A stretch of DNA of 10,936 nucleotides from Marisimplicoccus sp964437815 (GTDB lineage: Bacteria > Bacteroidota > Bacteroidia > Flavobacteriales > Flavobacteriaceae): assembly GCA_964437815.1 (NCBI GenBank), contig CAYTIE010000032.1, positions 1 through 10,936 of the forward strand. The letters are read 5' to 3'. The notes beneath the pieces were generated by a model, which was not told the DNA's origin, searched no databases, and saw only the letters and a list, made by a program, of their open reading frames with translations. Positions 1 to 6,209 of this stretch are shown here, piece by piece; within the stretch, counting starts at the first letter, position 1; each line of letters opens with the position of its first letter. The position numbers were made by a program, and so were the translations under genes.

Positions 1-999
1 TCTCAAATTAAATTGTTTGGACTAAAAACTGGAGATACTGTGCTTGGTACTATTAGACCTCCAAAAGATGGGGAAAAGTATTTTCCGCTAATAAAGATTA
101 GTAAAATTAATGGACTTGGACCTGAGGAAGTAAGAGATAGGGTTTCATTTCAACATTTAACACCTCTTTTTCCTGAAGAAAAGTTTAATATTTCTGAAAA
201 AGAAAGTACTATATCAACTAGAATTATTGATTTATTCTCTCCAATAGGAAAAGGACAAAGAGGTATGATTGTTTCTCAGCCAAAAACTGGTAAAACAATG
301 CTACTTAAAGATATAGCAAACGCAATTGCTGCAAACCATCCAGAAGTTTTTCAAATCATTTTATTAATTGACGAAAGGCCAGAAGAGGTAACTGATATGC
401 AAAGAAATGTTAAAGGTGAAGTGGTAGCGTCAACTTTTGATGAACCTGCTGATAGGCATGTAAGAGTTGCTAATATCGTTTTAGAAAAAGCAAAAAGATT
501 GGTAGAGTGTGGCCATGATGTTGTTATTCTATTAGATTCAATAACAAGACTTGCAAGAGCCTATAATACAGTTCAACCAGCTTCTGGTAAAATATTAAGT
601 GGTGGTGTAGATGCAAATGCACTTCATAAACCAAAAAGATTTTTTGGGGCTGCAAGAAATATAGAGAAAGGTGGTTCATTATCTATAATCTCAACTGCTT
701 TAACAGAAACAGGTTCAAAAATGGATGAAGTTATTTTTGAAGAATTTAAAGGTACTGGTAATATGGAACTTCAACTTGACAGGAGAATATCAAATAGAAG
801 AATTTTCCCTGCAATTGATCTCGTTTCTTCAAGCACAAGAAGAGATGACCTATTATTGGATGAAAATACTATTCAAAGAATGTGGATAATGAGAAAGTAT
901 CTTGCTGATATGAATCCAGTTGAAGCAATGGAATTTATAAATGACAGGTTTAAGAAGACTAAAAACAATGAGGAATTCTTAATTTCAATGAATTCTTAA
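1..999 (+). CDS. rho: Transcription termination factor Rho, 5'-truncated by window edge
   Basis: Hexameric RNA-dependent ATPase/translocase that releases RNA polymerase at Rho-dependent terminators. The frame is open from base 1 (S-Q-I-K-L-F-G-L), so the TTG at 13 is an internal Leu codon and not the start. 332 residues are visible: the end of the N-terminal RNA-binding domain, then the whole RecA-like motor. Counting from base 1, the Walker A loop SQPKTGKT is at 92-99, the IDERPEEV segment carrying the catalytic Glu at 123-130 and Walker B VVILLDS at 174-180. The Q-loop/R-loop region is around SGGVDANALHKPKRFFGAARN (200-220), and the conserved DRRISNRRIFPAID lies near 260-273. The C-terminus EEFLISMNS looks complete. 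Bacteroidota Rho usually has a long N-terminal extension, which would lie outside the window. It converges with rpsT, with 23 bp between the stop codons and no obvious hairpin. The family call is certain. Confidence 0.98.
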   Translation, partial: SQIKLFGLKTGDTVLGTIRPPKDGEKYFPLIKISKINGLGPEEVRDRVSFQHLTPLFPEEKFNISEKESTISTRIIDLFSPIGKGQRGMIVSQPKTGKTMLLKDIANAIAANHPEVFQIILLIDERPEEVTDMQRNVKGEVVASTFDEPADRHVRVANIVLEKAKRLVECGHDVVILLDSITRLARAYNTVQPASGKILSGGVDANALHKPKRFFGAARNIEKGGSLSIISTALTETGSKMDEVIFEEFKGTGNMELQLDRRISNRRIFPAIDLVSSSTRRDDLLLDENTIQRMWIMRKYLADMNPVEAMEFINDRFKKTKNNEEFLISMNS

Positions 1000-1022
1000 T
1001 ACTCTAGATTAATTTACAAAAA

Positions 1023-1265
1023 CTATATTAACTTACTTAACTTAGATTTTAAGTTAGCAGCTTTATTTTTATGGATAATATTATTTTTAGATAATTTATC
1101 AATAAGAGAAACAACAATAGGAAATTGTTTTTGAGCATCTTTTTTACTTTCAGAATCTTTTAATTTCTTAATTGCATTTCTAACAGTTTTGTGTTGTAAC
1201 TTATTTAACGATTTTTTTGTTTCGTCAGATCGAATTCTTTTTAATGCAGATTTATGATTTGCCAT
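1023..1265 (-). CDS. rpsT: 30S ribosomal protein S20
   Basis: Primary 16S rRNA-binding protein of the small subunit. The 80-residue product starts MANHKSALKRIRSDETKKS, the typical S20 N-terminus, and is Lys-rich and helical throughout (KKLKDSESKKDAQKQ, NKAANLKSKLSKL), matching the usual length just above 80 residues. The start is ATG at 1265-1263 and the stop is TAG. There is no Shine-Dalgarno sequence. The start lies only 13 nt after the discriminator base of tRNA-Glu on the same strand, so rpsT is probably co-transcribed with the tRNA from the promoter upstream of it. 3' processing of the tRNA would then leave a very short leader. Confidence 0.97.
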   Translation of the reverse strand: MANHKSALKRIRSDETKKSLNKLQHKTVRNAIKKLKDSESKKDAQKQFPIVVSLIDKLSKNNIIHKNKAANLKSKLSKLI

Positions 1266-1278
1266 AATTATAATTTTG

Positions 1279-1350
1279 TAGCCCGTAGGGGAATCGAACC
1301 CCTCTTTCCAGGATGAAAACCTGAGGTCCTAACCGATAGACGAACGGGCC
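1279..1350 (-). tRNA. tRNA-Glu (anticodon UUC)
   Basis: The reverse complement folds into a full cloverleaf. The acceptor stem is GGCCCGT pairing ACGGGCT, with G1 facing U72 as a wobble. The D arm is GTCTATCGGTTAGGAC. The anticodon stem is TCAGG/CCTGG around the loop TTTTCAT, placing anticodon TTC at 1317-1315. The variable loop is 4 nt, and the T arm is AGGGG-TTCGATT-CCCCT. The discriminator is A (1279). The next bases are CAA, so CCA is not encoded and must be added after transcription. The gene lies between proS and rpsT on the same strand. Confidence 0.97.
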
Positions 1351-1359
1351 AACAGGTTG

Positions 1360-1367
1360 CAAATTTA
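1360..1367 (-). promoter_or_regulatory. Bacteroidota-type -7 element for tRNA-Glu-rpsT
   Basis: Read on the minus strand this is TAAATTTG, an exact match to the Bacteroidota -7 consensus TAnnTTTG. It ends 9 nt before the mature 5' end of tRNA-Glu, which is the right place for a promoter of the tRNA. No convincing -33 TTTG box lies 19-21 bp upstream, where sequence overlaps the 3' end of proS, so the call rests on the -7 match and its position. Confidence 0.5.
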
Positions 1368-1384
1368 AATTAATTTTTAATATT

Positions 1385-2863
1385 TTAATAAGATTTAGCG
1401 AATATTACTTTATGCTTTGCAGGCTTACCTGAATATACACATTTAAGATCTTTATCTTTTACATTTTCAACTATACATCTAATTGTTGCCTTTGTTTCCT
1501 TTTTAATAGATTCTTCTGTATTAGTATCTCCATCCCATCCACAAGAAATAAATCCATTTTGATTTTCTATTATCTCTTTAAACTTATCATATGAACTAAC
1601 TTCGTGTGTATTATCATTCAATCTTTTCTTTGCCTTTGCAAGCATTCTATTCTGAACATCATCTAATGATTTAATTATATTATTTGATATATTATCATAA
1701 TTAGACTTTAATTTCTTTAGATTATCTCTAGAGAATATTTCGTATTCATCATTCTCAATCTCTTTTTCACCAATAACTAATCTTAAAGGGACACCTTTTA
1801 ATTCATAATCATTAAGCTTATATCCTAATGAAAAATTTTCTCTAGAATCAATTTTTACCCTAACTCCATTTGACTTAAGATCAGTGGAAATTTTCTTTAT
1901 TAATTTTTCAATTTTGTTTTTTGATTCTTCAGATTTAATCATTGGGATTATAACTACTTGAGTTGGGGCTAGATTTGGAGGAAGAACTAAACCTTTATCA
2001 TCACTATGAGTCATAATTAAGGCACCCATTAATCTTGTTGAAACACCCCATGATGTGGCCCATACATAATCAAGCTTACCAGATTTATCTGCAAATTTAA
2101 CATCAAAAGCTTTGGCAAAATTTTGCCCTAGAAAGTGAGATGTTCCTGCTTGTAAAGCCTTCCCATCTTGCATAAGAGCTTCTATACATAGAGTTTCCTC
2201 AGCACCGGCAAACCTCTCTACTTCTGTTTTTGATCCTTTTAAAACTGGCATAGCCATAAATTTCTCTGCAAATTCAGCGTATATATTGTTTATCAAGAAA
2301 CACTCACTGATTGCTTCATGTTTAGTTGAATGAGCAGTGTGCCCTTCTTGCCATAAAAATTCAGAAGTCCTCAGGAACAATCTTGTTCTCATTTCCCATC
2401 TAACTACATTAGCCCATTGATTAATTAAAATTGGAAGATCTCTATAAGATTGAATCCATTTTTTATAAGTTTTCCAGATAACAGCTTCTGAGGTTGGCCT
2501 AACAATCAATTCCTCTTCAAGCTTTGATTCTGGGTCAACCATAAGTTTTCCCTTTTTCTTAGGGTCATTTTTTAGTCTATAGTGAGTTACAATTGCACAT
2601 TCTTTAGCAAAACCTTCAGCATTTTTCTCCTCTGCTTCAAAAAGAGACTTTGGAACAAATAATGGAAAATATGCATTTTGATGTCCTGTGTCTTTAAACA
2701 TTTGATCTAGCTCTTTTTTCATAAGCTCCCATATAGAAAACCCATATGGTTTAATAACCATACACCCTCTTACTTCTGAGTTTTCAGCCAGATCAGCATT
2801 TATAACTATATCATTATACCATTTAGAATAATCTTCTTTTCTTGAAGTAATCTTATTTCCCAT
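1385..2863 (-). CDS. proS: Prolyl-tRNA synthetase, archaeal/eukaryote-like type
   Basis: Class IIa aminoacyl-tRNA synthetase that charges tRNA-Pro with proline in the cytoplasm. The 492 residues match the short ProS form without the bacterial editing insertion. Visible parts in order: catalytic core with VRPTSEAVIW at 121-130, motif 2 in NQWANVVRWEMRTRLFLRTSEFLWQEGHTAH (about 148-178), the QAGTSHFLGQNFAKAF segment at 238-253, and motif 3 in SWGVSTRLMGALIMTHSDDKG (271-291). An anticodon-binding domain follows (about 300-405), then the C-terminal domain ending FAKSY with the characteristic terminal Tyr. The C-terminal zinc site appears degenerate: where archaeal relatives carry four Cys, only Cys475 is clearly kept. 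The start is ATG at 2863-2861 without a Shine-Dalgarno sequence. It lies upstream of tRNA-Glu and rpsT and is divergent from the lipoprotein gene. Confidence 0.97.
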   Translation of the reverse strand: MGNKITSRKEDYSKWYNDIVINADLAENSEVRGCMVIKPYGFSIWELMKKELDQMFKDTGHQNAYFPLFVPKSLFEAEEKNAEGFAKECAIVTHYRLKNDPKKKGKLMVDPESKLEEELIVRPTSEAVIWKTYKKWIQSYRDLPILINQWANVVRWEMRTRLFLRTSEFLWQEGHTAHSTKHEAISECFLINNIYAEFAEKFMAMPVLKGSKTEVERFAGAEETLCIEALMQDGKALQAGTSHFLGQNFAKAFDVKFADKSGKLDYVWATSWGVSTRLMGALIMTHSDDKGLVLPPNLAPTQVVIIPMIKSEESKNKIEKLIKKISTDLKSNGVRVKIDSRENFSLGYKLNDYELKGVPLRLVIGEKEIENDEYEIFSRDNLKKLKSNYDNISNNIIKSLDDVQNRMLAKAKKRLNDNTHEVSSYDKFKEIIENQNGFISCGWDGDTNTEESIKKETKATIRCIVENVKDKDLKCVYSGKPAKHKVIFAKSY

Positions 2864-2904
2864 AGAACTTTGGCATAAAAGTTGTTTATATATAAATAGA
2901 GATA

Positions 2905-2934
2905 TTTAATGCTAAGTTAATACATTTATATTTC
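2905..2934 (+). promoter_or_regulatory. Possible promoter of the lipoprotein-OmpP1 pair
   Basis: On the plus strand TTTA (2905-2908) is followed after 18 bp by TATATTTC (2927-2934), seven of eight positions of TAnnTTTG if the unspecified positions count as matches. This would start transcription a short distance before the ATG at 2958. It overlaps the candidate minus-strand proS promoter. It is weak evidence because the 94-bp spacer is very AT-rich. Confidence 0.25.
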
Positions 2935-2937
2935 AAA
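2907..2937 (-). promoter_or_regulatory. Possible proS promoter in the divergent spacer
   Basis: On the minus strand a TTTG (2937-2934) is followed after 19 bp by TAGCATTA (2914-2907), a partial match to TTTG-N19-TAnnTTTG. Transcription would start about 35-40 nt before the proS ATG. The spacer is almost pure AT, so chance matches are likely. Confidence 0.25.
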
Positions 2938-2957
2938 ATTTTTAATTTTATGAATAG

Positions 2958-3977
2958 ATGAAACATTTTTTTAAATTCTTAAGTTTATTTTCTTTTTTAA
3001 TACTTTTCTCAGGGTGTTACACTTATCAAATGTCTTCTTGGAATGATGATGATGGAATTTATGTTTCTTCTATTAGAAATTATAACTATGGTCAATATTT
3101 TTCTGATCTAGCAAATGAGATTATTGAAGAATATGAAGATTCAGGAATTGTAGATTCTGAAGATTCTGATAATATGCCATGGGGATATAAGCCTGATCAA
3201 ATTCAAATATTTGTTGACTTTTACCCAAGAATGTATGGTTACGGTTATGGATATGGTTACGGCTATGGATATGGTTACGGCTATGGTTGTGGTTATGGTT
3301 ATGGATATCCTTATAATTACTTTTGGGGCAGGAACTATTGTAACCCTTATTATAGACCTTACGGATATTACAGTTATGGTTATGGATATCCTGAAAGCCA
3401 TTATTATTTGCCCTACATGAATAGATTAAGACTCTATCCATATTATTATGAAGGATATAACTATAATGGTTATGCATATAATAAAGACAAAGATTATGTG
3501 AATACTACAAGATTAGGCTATAGTAATTCTTCTTCAAGACGTGGAGAAAAAACAACTTCCGGTTCAGAAACATCTTCAAAGAATTCAAGCAATATTAGAA
3601 ATATGTCTGGACTTTCAATTTCATCTAGATCAGGAGGATATAATATATCTTCTAATGATGTTCCAAACCTAAGCGCAATAAAAGATACCCATAGAAGAGT
3701 TCTAGGAATTCAGAGAAACCTTAATTCAAATTCTAGATACATAAATAGCTCAAGGTATAACAATACAAGTCAATATTCCAGCTCTACAAGAAGAGATATG
3801 AGTAATTCAAATTCTAGAGCTCATAATGGAAATTATGGAAAATCAAATTTTTCACGCGGAAGTAGTTCTAATGTTGGTTCAAGATCAAGCGGAGGATCAT
3901 CTGGAGGTGGATCTAGGGGTGGTTCGTCTGGAGGTAGTTCGTCTGGAGGTGGATCTAGAGGCGGTGGAATTGATTAA
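2958..3977 (+). CDS. Putative Gly-Tyr-repeat lipoprotein of unknown function
   Basis: The 339-residue protein matches no family I can name. Residues 1-19 form a hydrophobic signal peptide ending LFSG before Cys20, a plausible lipobox for Lgt lipidation. Residues 28-73 are acidic (WNDDDGIYVSS, then a D/E-rich stretch). Residues 94-117 are twelve Gly-Tyr dipeptides, one reading Gly-Cys (Cys111), followed by more Tyr/Gly/Pro-rich sequence to about 176. Residues 180-300 are Ser/Asn/Arg-rich, with a less repetitive island around DVPNLSAIKDTHRRVLGIQRN. The tail to 339 is Ser-Gly-Arg-rich. An ATG at 2950 is closed by an in-frame TGA after three codons, so ATG 2958 is the start. The stop is 20 bp before the OmpP1 gene, suggesting one transcript. 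A surface or periplasmic structural role is possible but is inference only. Confidence 0.85.
   Translation: MKHFFKFLSLFSFLILFSGCYTYQMSSWNDDDGIYVSSIRNYNYGQYFSDLANEIIEEYEDSGIVDSEDSDNMPWGYKPDQIQIFVDFYPRMYGYGYGYGYGYGYGYGYGCGYGYGYPYNYFWGRNYCNPYYRPYGYYSYGYGYPESHYYLPYMNRLRLYPYYYEGYNYNGYAYNKDKDYVNTTRLGYSNSSSRRGEKTTSGSETSSKNSSNIRNMSGLSISSRSGGYNISSNDVPNLSAIKDTHRRVLGIQRNLNSNSRYINSSRYNNTSQYSSSTRRDMSNSNSRAHNGNYGKSNFSRGSSSNVGSRSSGGSSGGGSRGGSSGGSSSGGGSRGGGID
3237..3308 (+). repeat. Four tandem 18-bp units encoding Gly-Tyr repeats
   Basis: Units at 3237-3254, 3255-3272, 3273-3290 and 3291-3308 follow GGTTACGGCTATGGATAT. Unit 2 equals this; unit 1 differs by one base, unit 3 by three bases at its end (TTGT for ATAT, giving the Cys codon), and unit 4 by two bases. 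Each encodes three Gly-Tyr pairs in frame, so gain or loss of a unit would not shift the reading frame. Shared synonymous codon choice (TAC then TAT, GGC then GGA) points to duplication of DNA rather than convergence at the protein level. Confidence 0.9.
3900..3967 (+). repeat. In-frame repeats encoding the Ser-Gly-Arg tail
   Basis: A 23-bp segment at 3900-3922 recurs at 3942-3964 with two differences, an offset of 42 bp (14 codons). Between and overlapping these, a 15-bp unit GTTCGTCTGGAGGTA at 3922-3936 is directly repeated at 3937-3951 with one mismatch. Both periods are multiples of three. The encoded sequence is the SGGGSRGGSSGG-type tail of the lipoprotein. It is locally G-rich compared with its neighbours. 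Confidence 0.8.
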
Positions 3978-3997
3978 CATCTAACAACTGTTTTTTT

Positions 3998-5491
3998 ATG
4001 AAAGTAAAAAATTACATTTCATTATTATTATTTTTTATTTTCTCTTTAAGCTATTCACAAACAATTGATGACATTATTAGGGTAAGCTCATATTATAATG
4101 ATGGGACTGCTAGATTTAATGCAATGGGAGGAGCCTTTAGCTCACTTGGTGGTGACCTGTCAGCAATATCAATAAATCCTGCTTCTTCAAGTATATTTAC
4201 TTATAATGAATTTGGAATAACAATAGGATTGGATGACAATACTATAGAAAATAATTTAAATGGATATTTATCAAAAACTAAAAGTTCAGCAGAGACATTA
4301 AACCAACTTGGAGCTGTTTGGGTTTTCACAAATGGAAAAGCTAAATTTAGTTTTGCTTATAATCTTCAGAATGTTTATAGTTATAGTGATGACTTTAGTT
4401 TTTCAGGTAATAATTCCAATAGTATTGATAGGTATTTCCTTTATTATGCAGATGGAGTACCAAGTGATGATTTATTAATATATTCTGATGAAACAACACA
4501 ATCAGTATATCAATACCTCGGAGAAAATTATGGATTTGGGGATCAGCAAGCTTTTCTAGGATACCAGGGTTATGTTATTAATTCAAGTGACAATTCAAAT
4601 AACACCTACAAAACAAATGCTATTTATAATCAAGTTTTCCAGGATATTTCTATTGAGCGGATAGGAAATCATTATAAACATAGTCTGAATATTGGCGGCT
4701 CTTATAATAACCATGTATTCCTTGGTGCTAACTTAAATTTTCATGAAATAGAATTCCAAGAAAGAAAAATATTCAATGAATCCGGATATTCTAACAACTC
4801 TGAACTTCGAAATGTAAATTTTAATGAATACTATAATTCTAATGGATTTGGATTCTCTGTTCAATTAGGTACAATTATAAAAGTCAGAAACTTTAGGATT
4901 GGATTATCTTACCAAAGTCCTACTTGGATAGATTTTGAAGAAGAGAATGAACAAATTCTTGAGACTAAAGTAAGTAGTGATAATCAAATAAAAACATATA
5001 GTATTGATCCAAAAACCGTTAATATATATGACAAATATCAACTTCGACTTCCTTCTAAATCTACAATTGGCTTTAGTCAAGTTTTTGGACAAAAGGGATT
5101 AATTAGCCTTGACTATGAGATAACAAAGTACAATAATGCAATGTTCCCTGATAATGATGACAATTACTTAAATGAGTTAAACTATATAATTGATGACGAA
5201 TTATATGGCACAGCTCAATCAATTAGATTAGGTGGTGAATATAGAATAAAGAATAATAGCTTAAGAGCTGGTGTTTTTCACTATAAAGGTCCTGAAAATT
5301 TAAACGAAAATAAGATTAATGGATTTTCAGTTGGATATGGAATTAATTTTGGAGCTTCAAAATTTGATATAAGTTATGTATCACAGTCATCGTATTTTAC
5401 AAATAATTTATACCCAAAAGGTCTTACAACTTTTTATTCAACAGATAAATCTGTGAATAAAATCATTGCTTCATTTCATTATAATTTTTAA
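3998..5491 (+). CDS. Outer membrane beta-barrel protein, OmpP1/FadL-like
   Basis: The 497-residue protein has a Sec signal peptide (residues 1-20, ending SLSYS before QT), then the N-terminal plug-like region with FNAMGGAFSSLGGDLSAISINPASSSIF. The Asn-Pro-Ala at 60-62 is typical of OmpP1/FadL/TodX transporters. The rest is a run of alternating, Tyr/Asn/Ser-rich short strands consistent with a beta-barrel, ending with the aromatic C-terminal signature HYNF. FadL relatives move hydrophobic compounds across the outer membrane; the substrate here cannot be inferred. Many Bacteroidota versions are annotated only as transporter or hemin receptor without evidence. The start is ATG 3998, 20 bp after the lipoprotein stop, so the two are probably co-transcribed. 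No hairpin terminator is visible after the stop. Confidence 0.88.
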   Translation: MKVKNYISLLLFFIFSLSYSQTIDDIIRVSSYYNDGTARFNAMGGAFSSLGGDLSAISINPASSSIFTYNEFGITIGLDDNTIENNLNGYLSKTKSSAETLNQLGAVWVFTNGKAKFSFAYNLQNVYSYSDDFSFSGNNSNSIDRYFLYYADGVPSDDLLIYSDETTQSVYQYLGENYGFGDQQAFLGYQGYVINSSDNSNNTYKTNAIYNQVFQDISIERIGNHYKHSLNIGGSYNNHVFLGANLNFHEIEFQERKIFNESGYSNNSELRNVNFNEYYNSNGFGFSVQLGTIIKVRNFRIGLSYQSPTWIDFEEENEQILETKVSSDNQIKTYSIDPKTVNIYDKYQLRLPSKSTIGFSQVFGQKGLISLDYEITKYNNAMFPDNDDNYLNELNYIIDDELYGTAQSIRLGGEYRIKNNSLRAGVFHYKGPENLNENKINGFSVGYGINFGASKFDISYVSQSSYFTNNLYPKGLTTFYSTDKSVNKIIASFHYNF

Positions 5492-5498
5492 GATGATA

Positions 5499-5515
5499 TT
5501 GACTATCTTTGACTA
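5499..5515 (+). promoter_or_regulatory. Promoter -7 motif and TTGACTA direct repeat before folE
   Basis: TATCTTTG at 5504-5511 exactly matches the Bacteroidota -7 consensus TAnnTTTG and lies 17 bp before the folE ATG, which would give a leader of roughly a dozen bases. A -33 box is not clear. The motif is embedded in two copies of TTGACTA (5499-5505 and 5509-5515) exactly 10 bp apart, about one helical turn. It probably drives the folE-cysS-yidD-lgt block. Confidence 0.45.
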
Positions 5516-5528
5516 GCAAATCATTACT

Positions 5529-6209
5529 ATGAAATTAGATGATATTTTAAAAAGGGAATTAGATTCTATTGATCAAGATCACCTAAGCTCTAACTCGGAT
5601 AATCCTATTAGAGATGATGCTTTTGAGATTTCTGATGATGAAAAAATTAACGTTATACAAGAAAAGGTTCGTGATATACTAGAGATACTAGGAATGGACT
5701 TAACAGATGATAGTTTAAAAGGGACTCCTTTAAGAGTTGCAAAAATGTATGTAAATGAAATTTTTGGAGGATTAAACCCTGAAAAGAAACCAATCCCTTC
5801 AACTTTTAAAAACAAGTTCAAATATGGCGAGATGCTAGTTGAAAAAAACATTACACTTTACTCGACATGTGAACACCACCTGCTTCCAATTATTGGTTTA
5901 GCCCACGTTGCATATATTTCAAATGGAACTGTAGTAGGGCTTTCAAAGATAAATAGAGTAGTCAATTATTACTCTAAAAGACCCCAGGTTCAAGAAAGAT
6001 TAACAATTCAAGTTGTTAACGAGTTGCAAAAGATACTTAATACTGATGATGTTGCATGTGTTATAGATGCTAAACATTTATGCGTTAACTCTAGAGGTAT
6101 TAGTGATAAATCTAGTAGTACTGTAACTGCAGAATTTGGAGGTAAATTTAAAGACTCTAAATTTAGAAGAGATTTTTTAGATTATATAAAACTTGAAACT
6201 GAGATTTAA
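5529..6209 (+). CDS. folE: GTP cyclohydrolase I
   Basis: Cytoplasmic zinc enzyme that converts GTP to 7,8-dihydroneopterin triphosphate, the first step towards tetrahydrofolate and related pterins. The 226 residues fit type I enzymes. The zinc ligands correspond to Cys114 and His117 in YSTCEHHLLP (111-120) and Cys185 in KHLCVNSRGI (183-191). VVGLSKINRVVNYYSKRPQVQERLT (135-159) and the SSTVTAEFGGKF segment (196-207) are also family hallmarks. The first 35 residues are variable and acidic; the conserved part begins near DAFEISDDEK. The start is ATG 5529. The TAA stop overlaps the cysS start by one base (TAATG, 6207-6211), which favours translational coupling. Confidence 0.98.
   Translation: MKLDDILKRELDSIDQDHLSSNSDNPIRDDAFEISDDEKINVIQEKVRDILEILGMDLTDDSLKGTPLRVAKMYVNEIFGGLNPEKKPIPSTFKNKFKYGEMLVEKNITLYSTCEHHLLPIIGLAHVAYISNGTVVGLSKINRVVNYYSKRPQVQERLTIQVVNELQKILNTDDVACVIDAKHLCVNSRGISDKSSSTVTAEFGGKFKDSKFRRDFLDYIKLETEI

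Noticed and set aside
13..15. TTG as the start of rho
   Set aside because: Upstream codons S-Q-I-K fit the Rho family and the RNA-binding domain would otherwise be cut; the gene begins before the window.
973..1000. Direct repeat GAATTCTTAAT (973-983 and 990-1000) at the end of rho
   Set aside because: It falls in the conserved EEFLISMNS C-terminus and its stop, the two copies are in different frames, and AT-rich sequence makes such a match unremarkable.
1000..1022. Possible bidirectional terminator between rho and rpsT
   Set aside because: The 23-bp spacer contains no GC-rich stem or clear inverted repeat.
3121..3477. Minus-strand open frames rich in His-Asn or Ile-Thr repeats, and a plus-strand Met-Asp-rich frame
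   Set aside because: They are other-frame readings of the Gly-Tyr-coding tandem repeat inside the lipoprotein gene; they have no recognisable start context or family features.
5579..5851. Minus-strand 90-codon open frame within folE
   Set aside because: It lies antisense to clearly conserved FolE sequence and shows no domain or signal.
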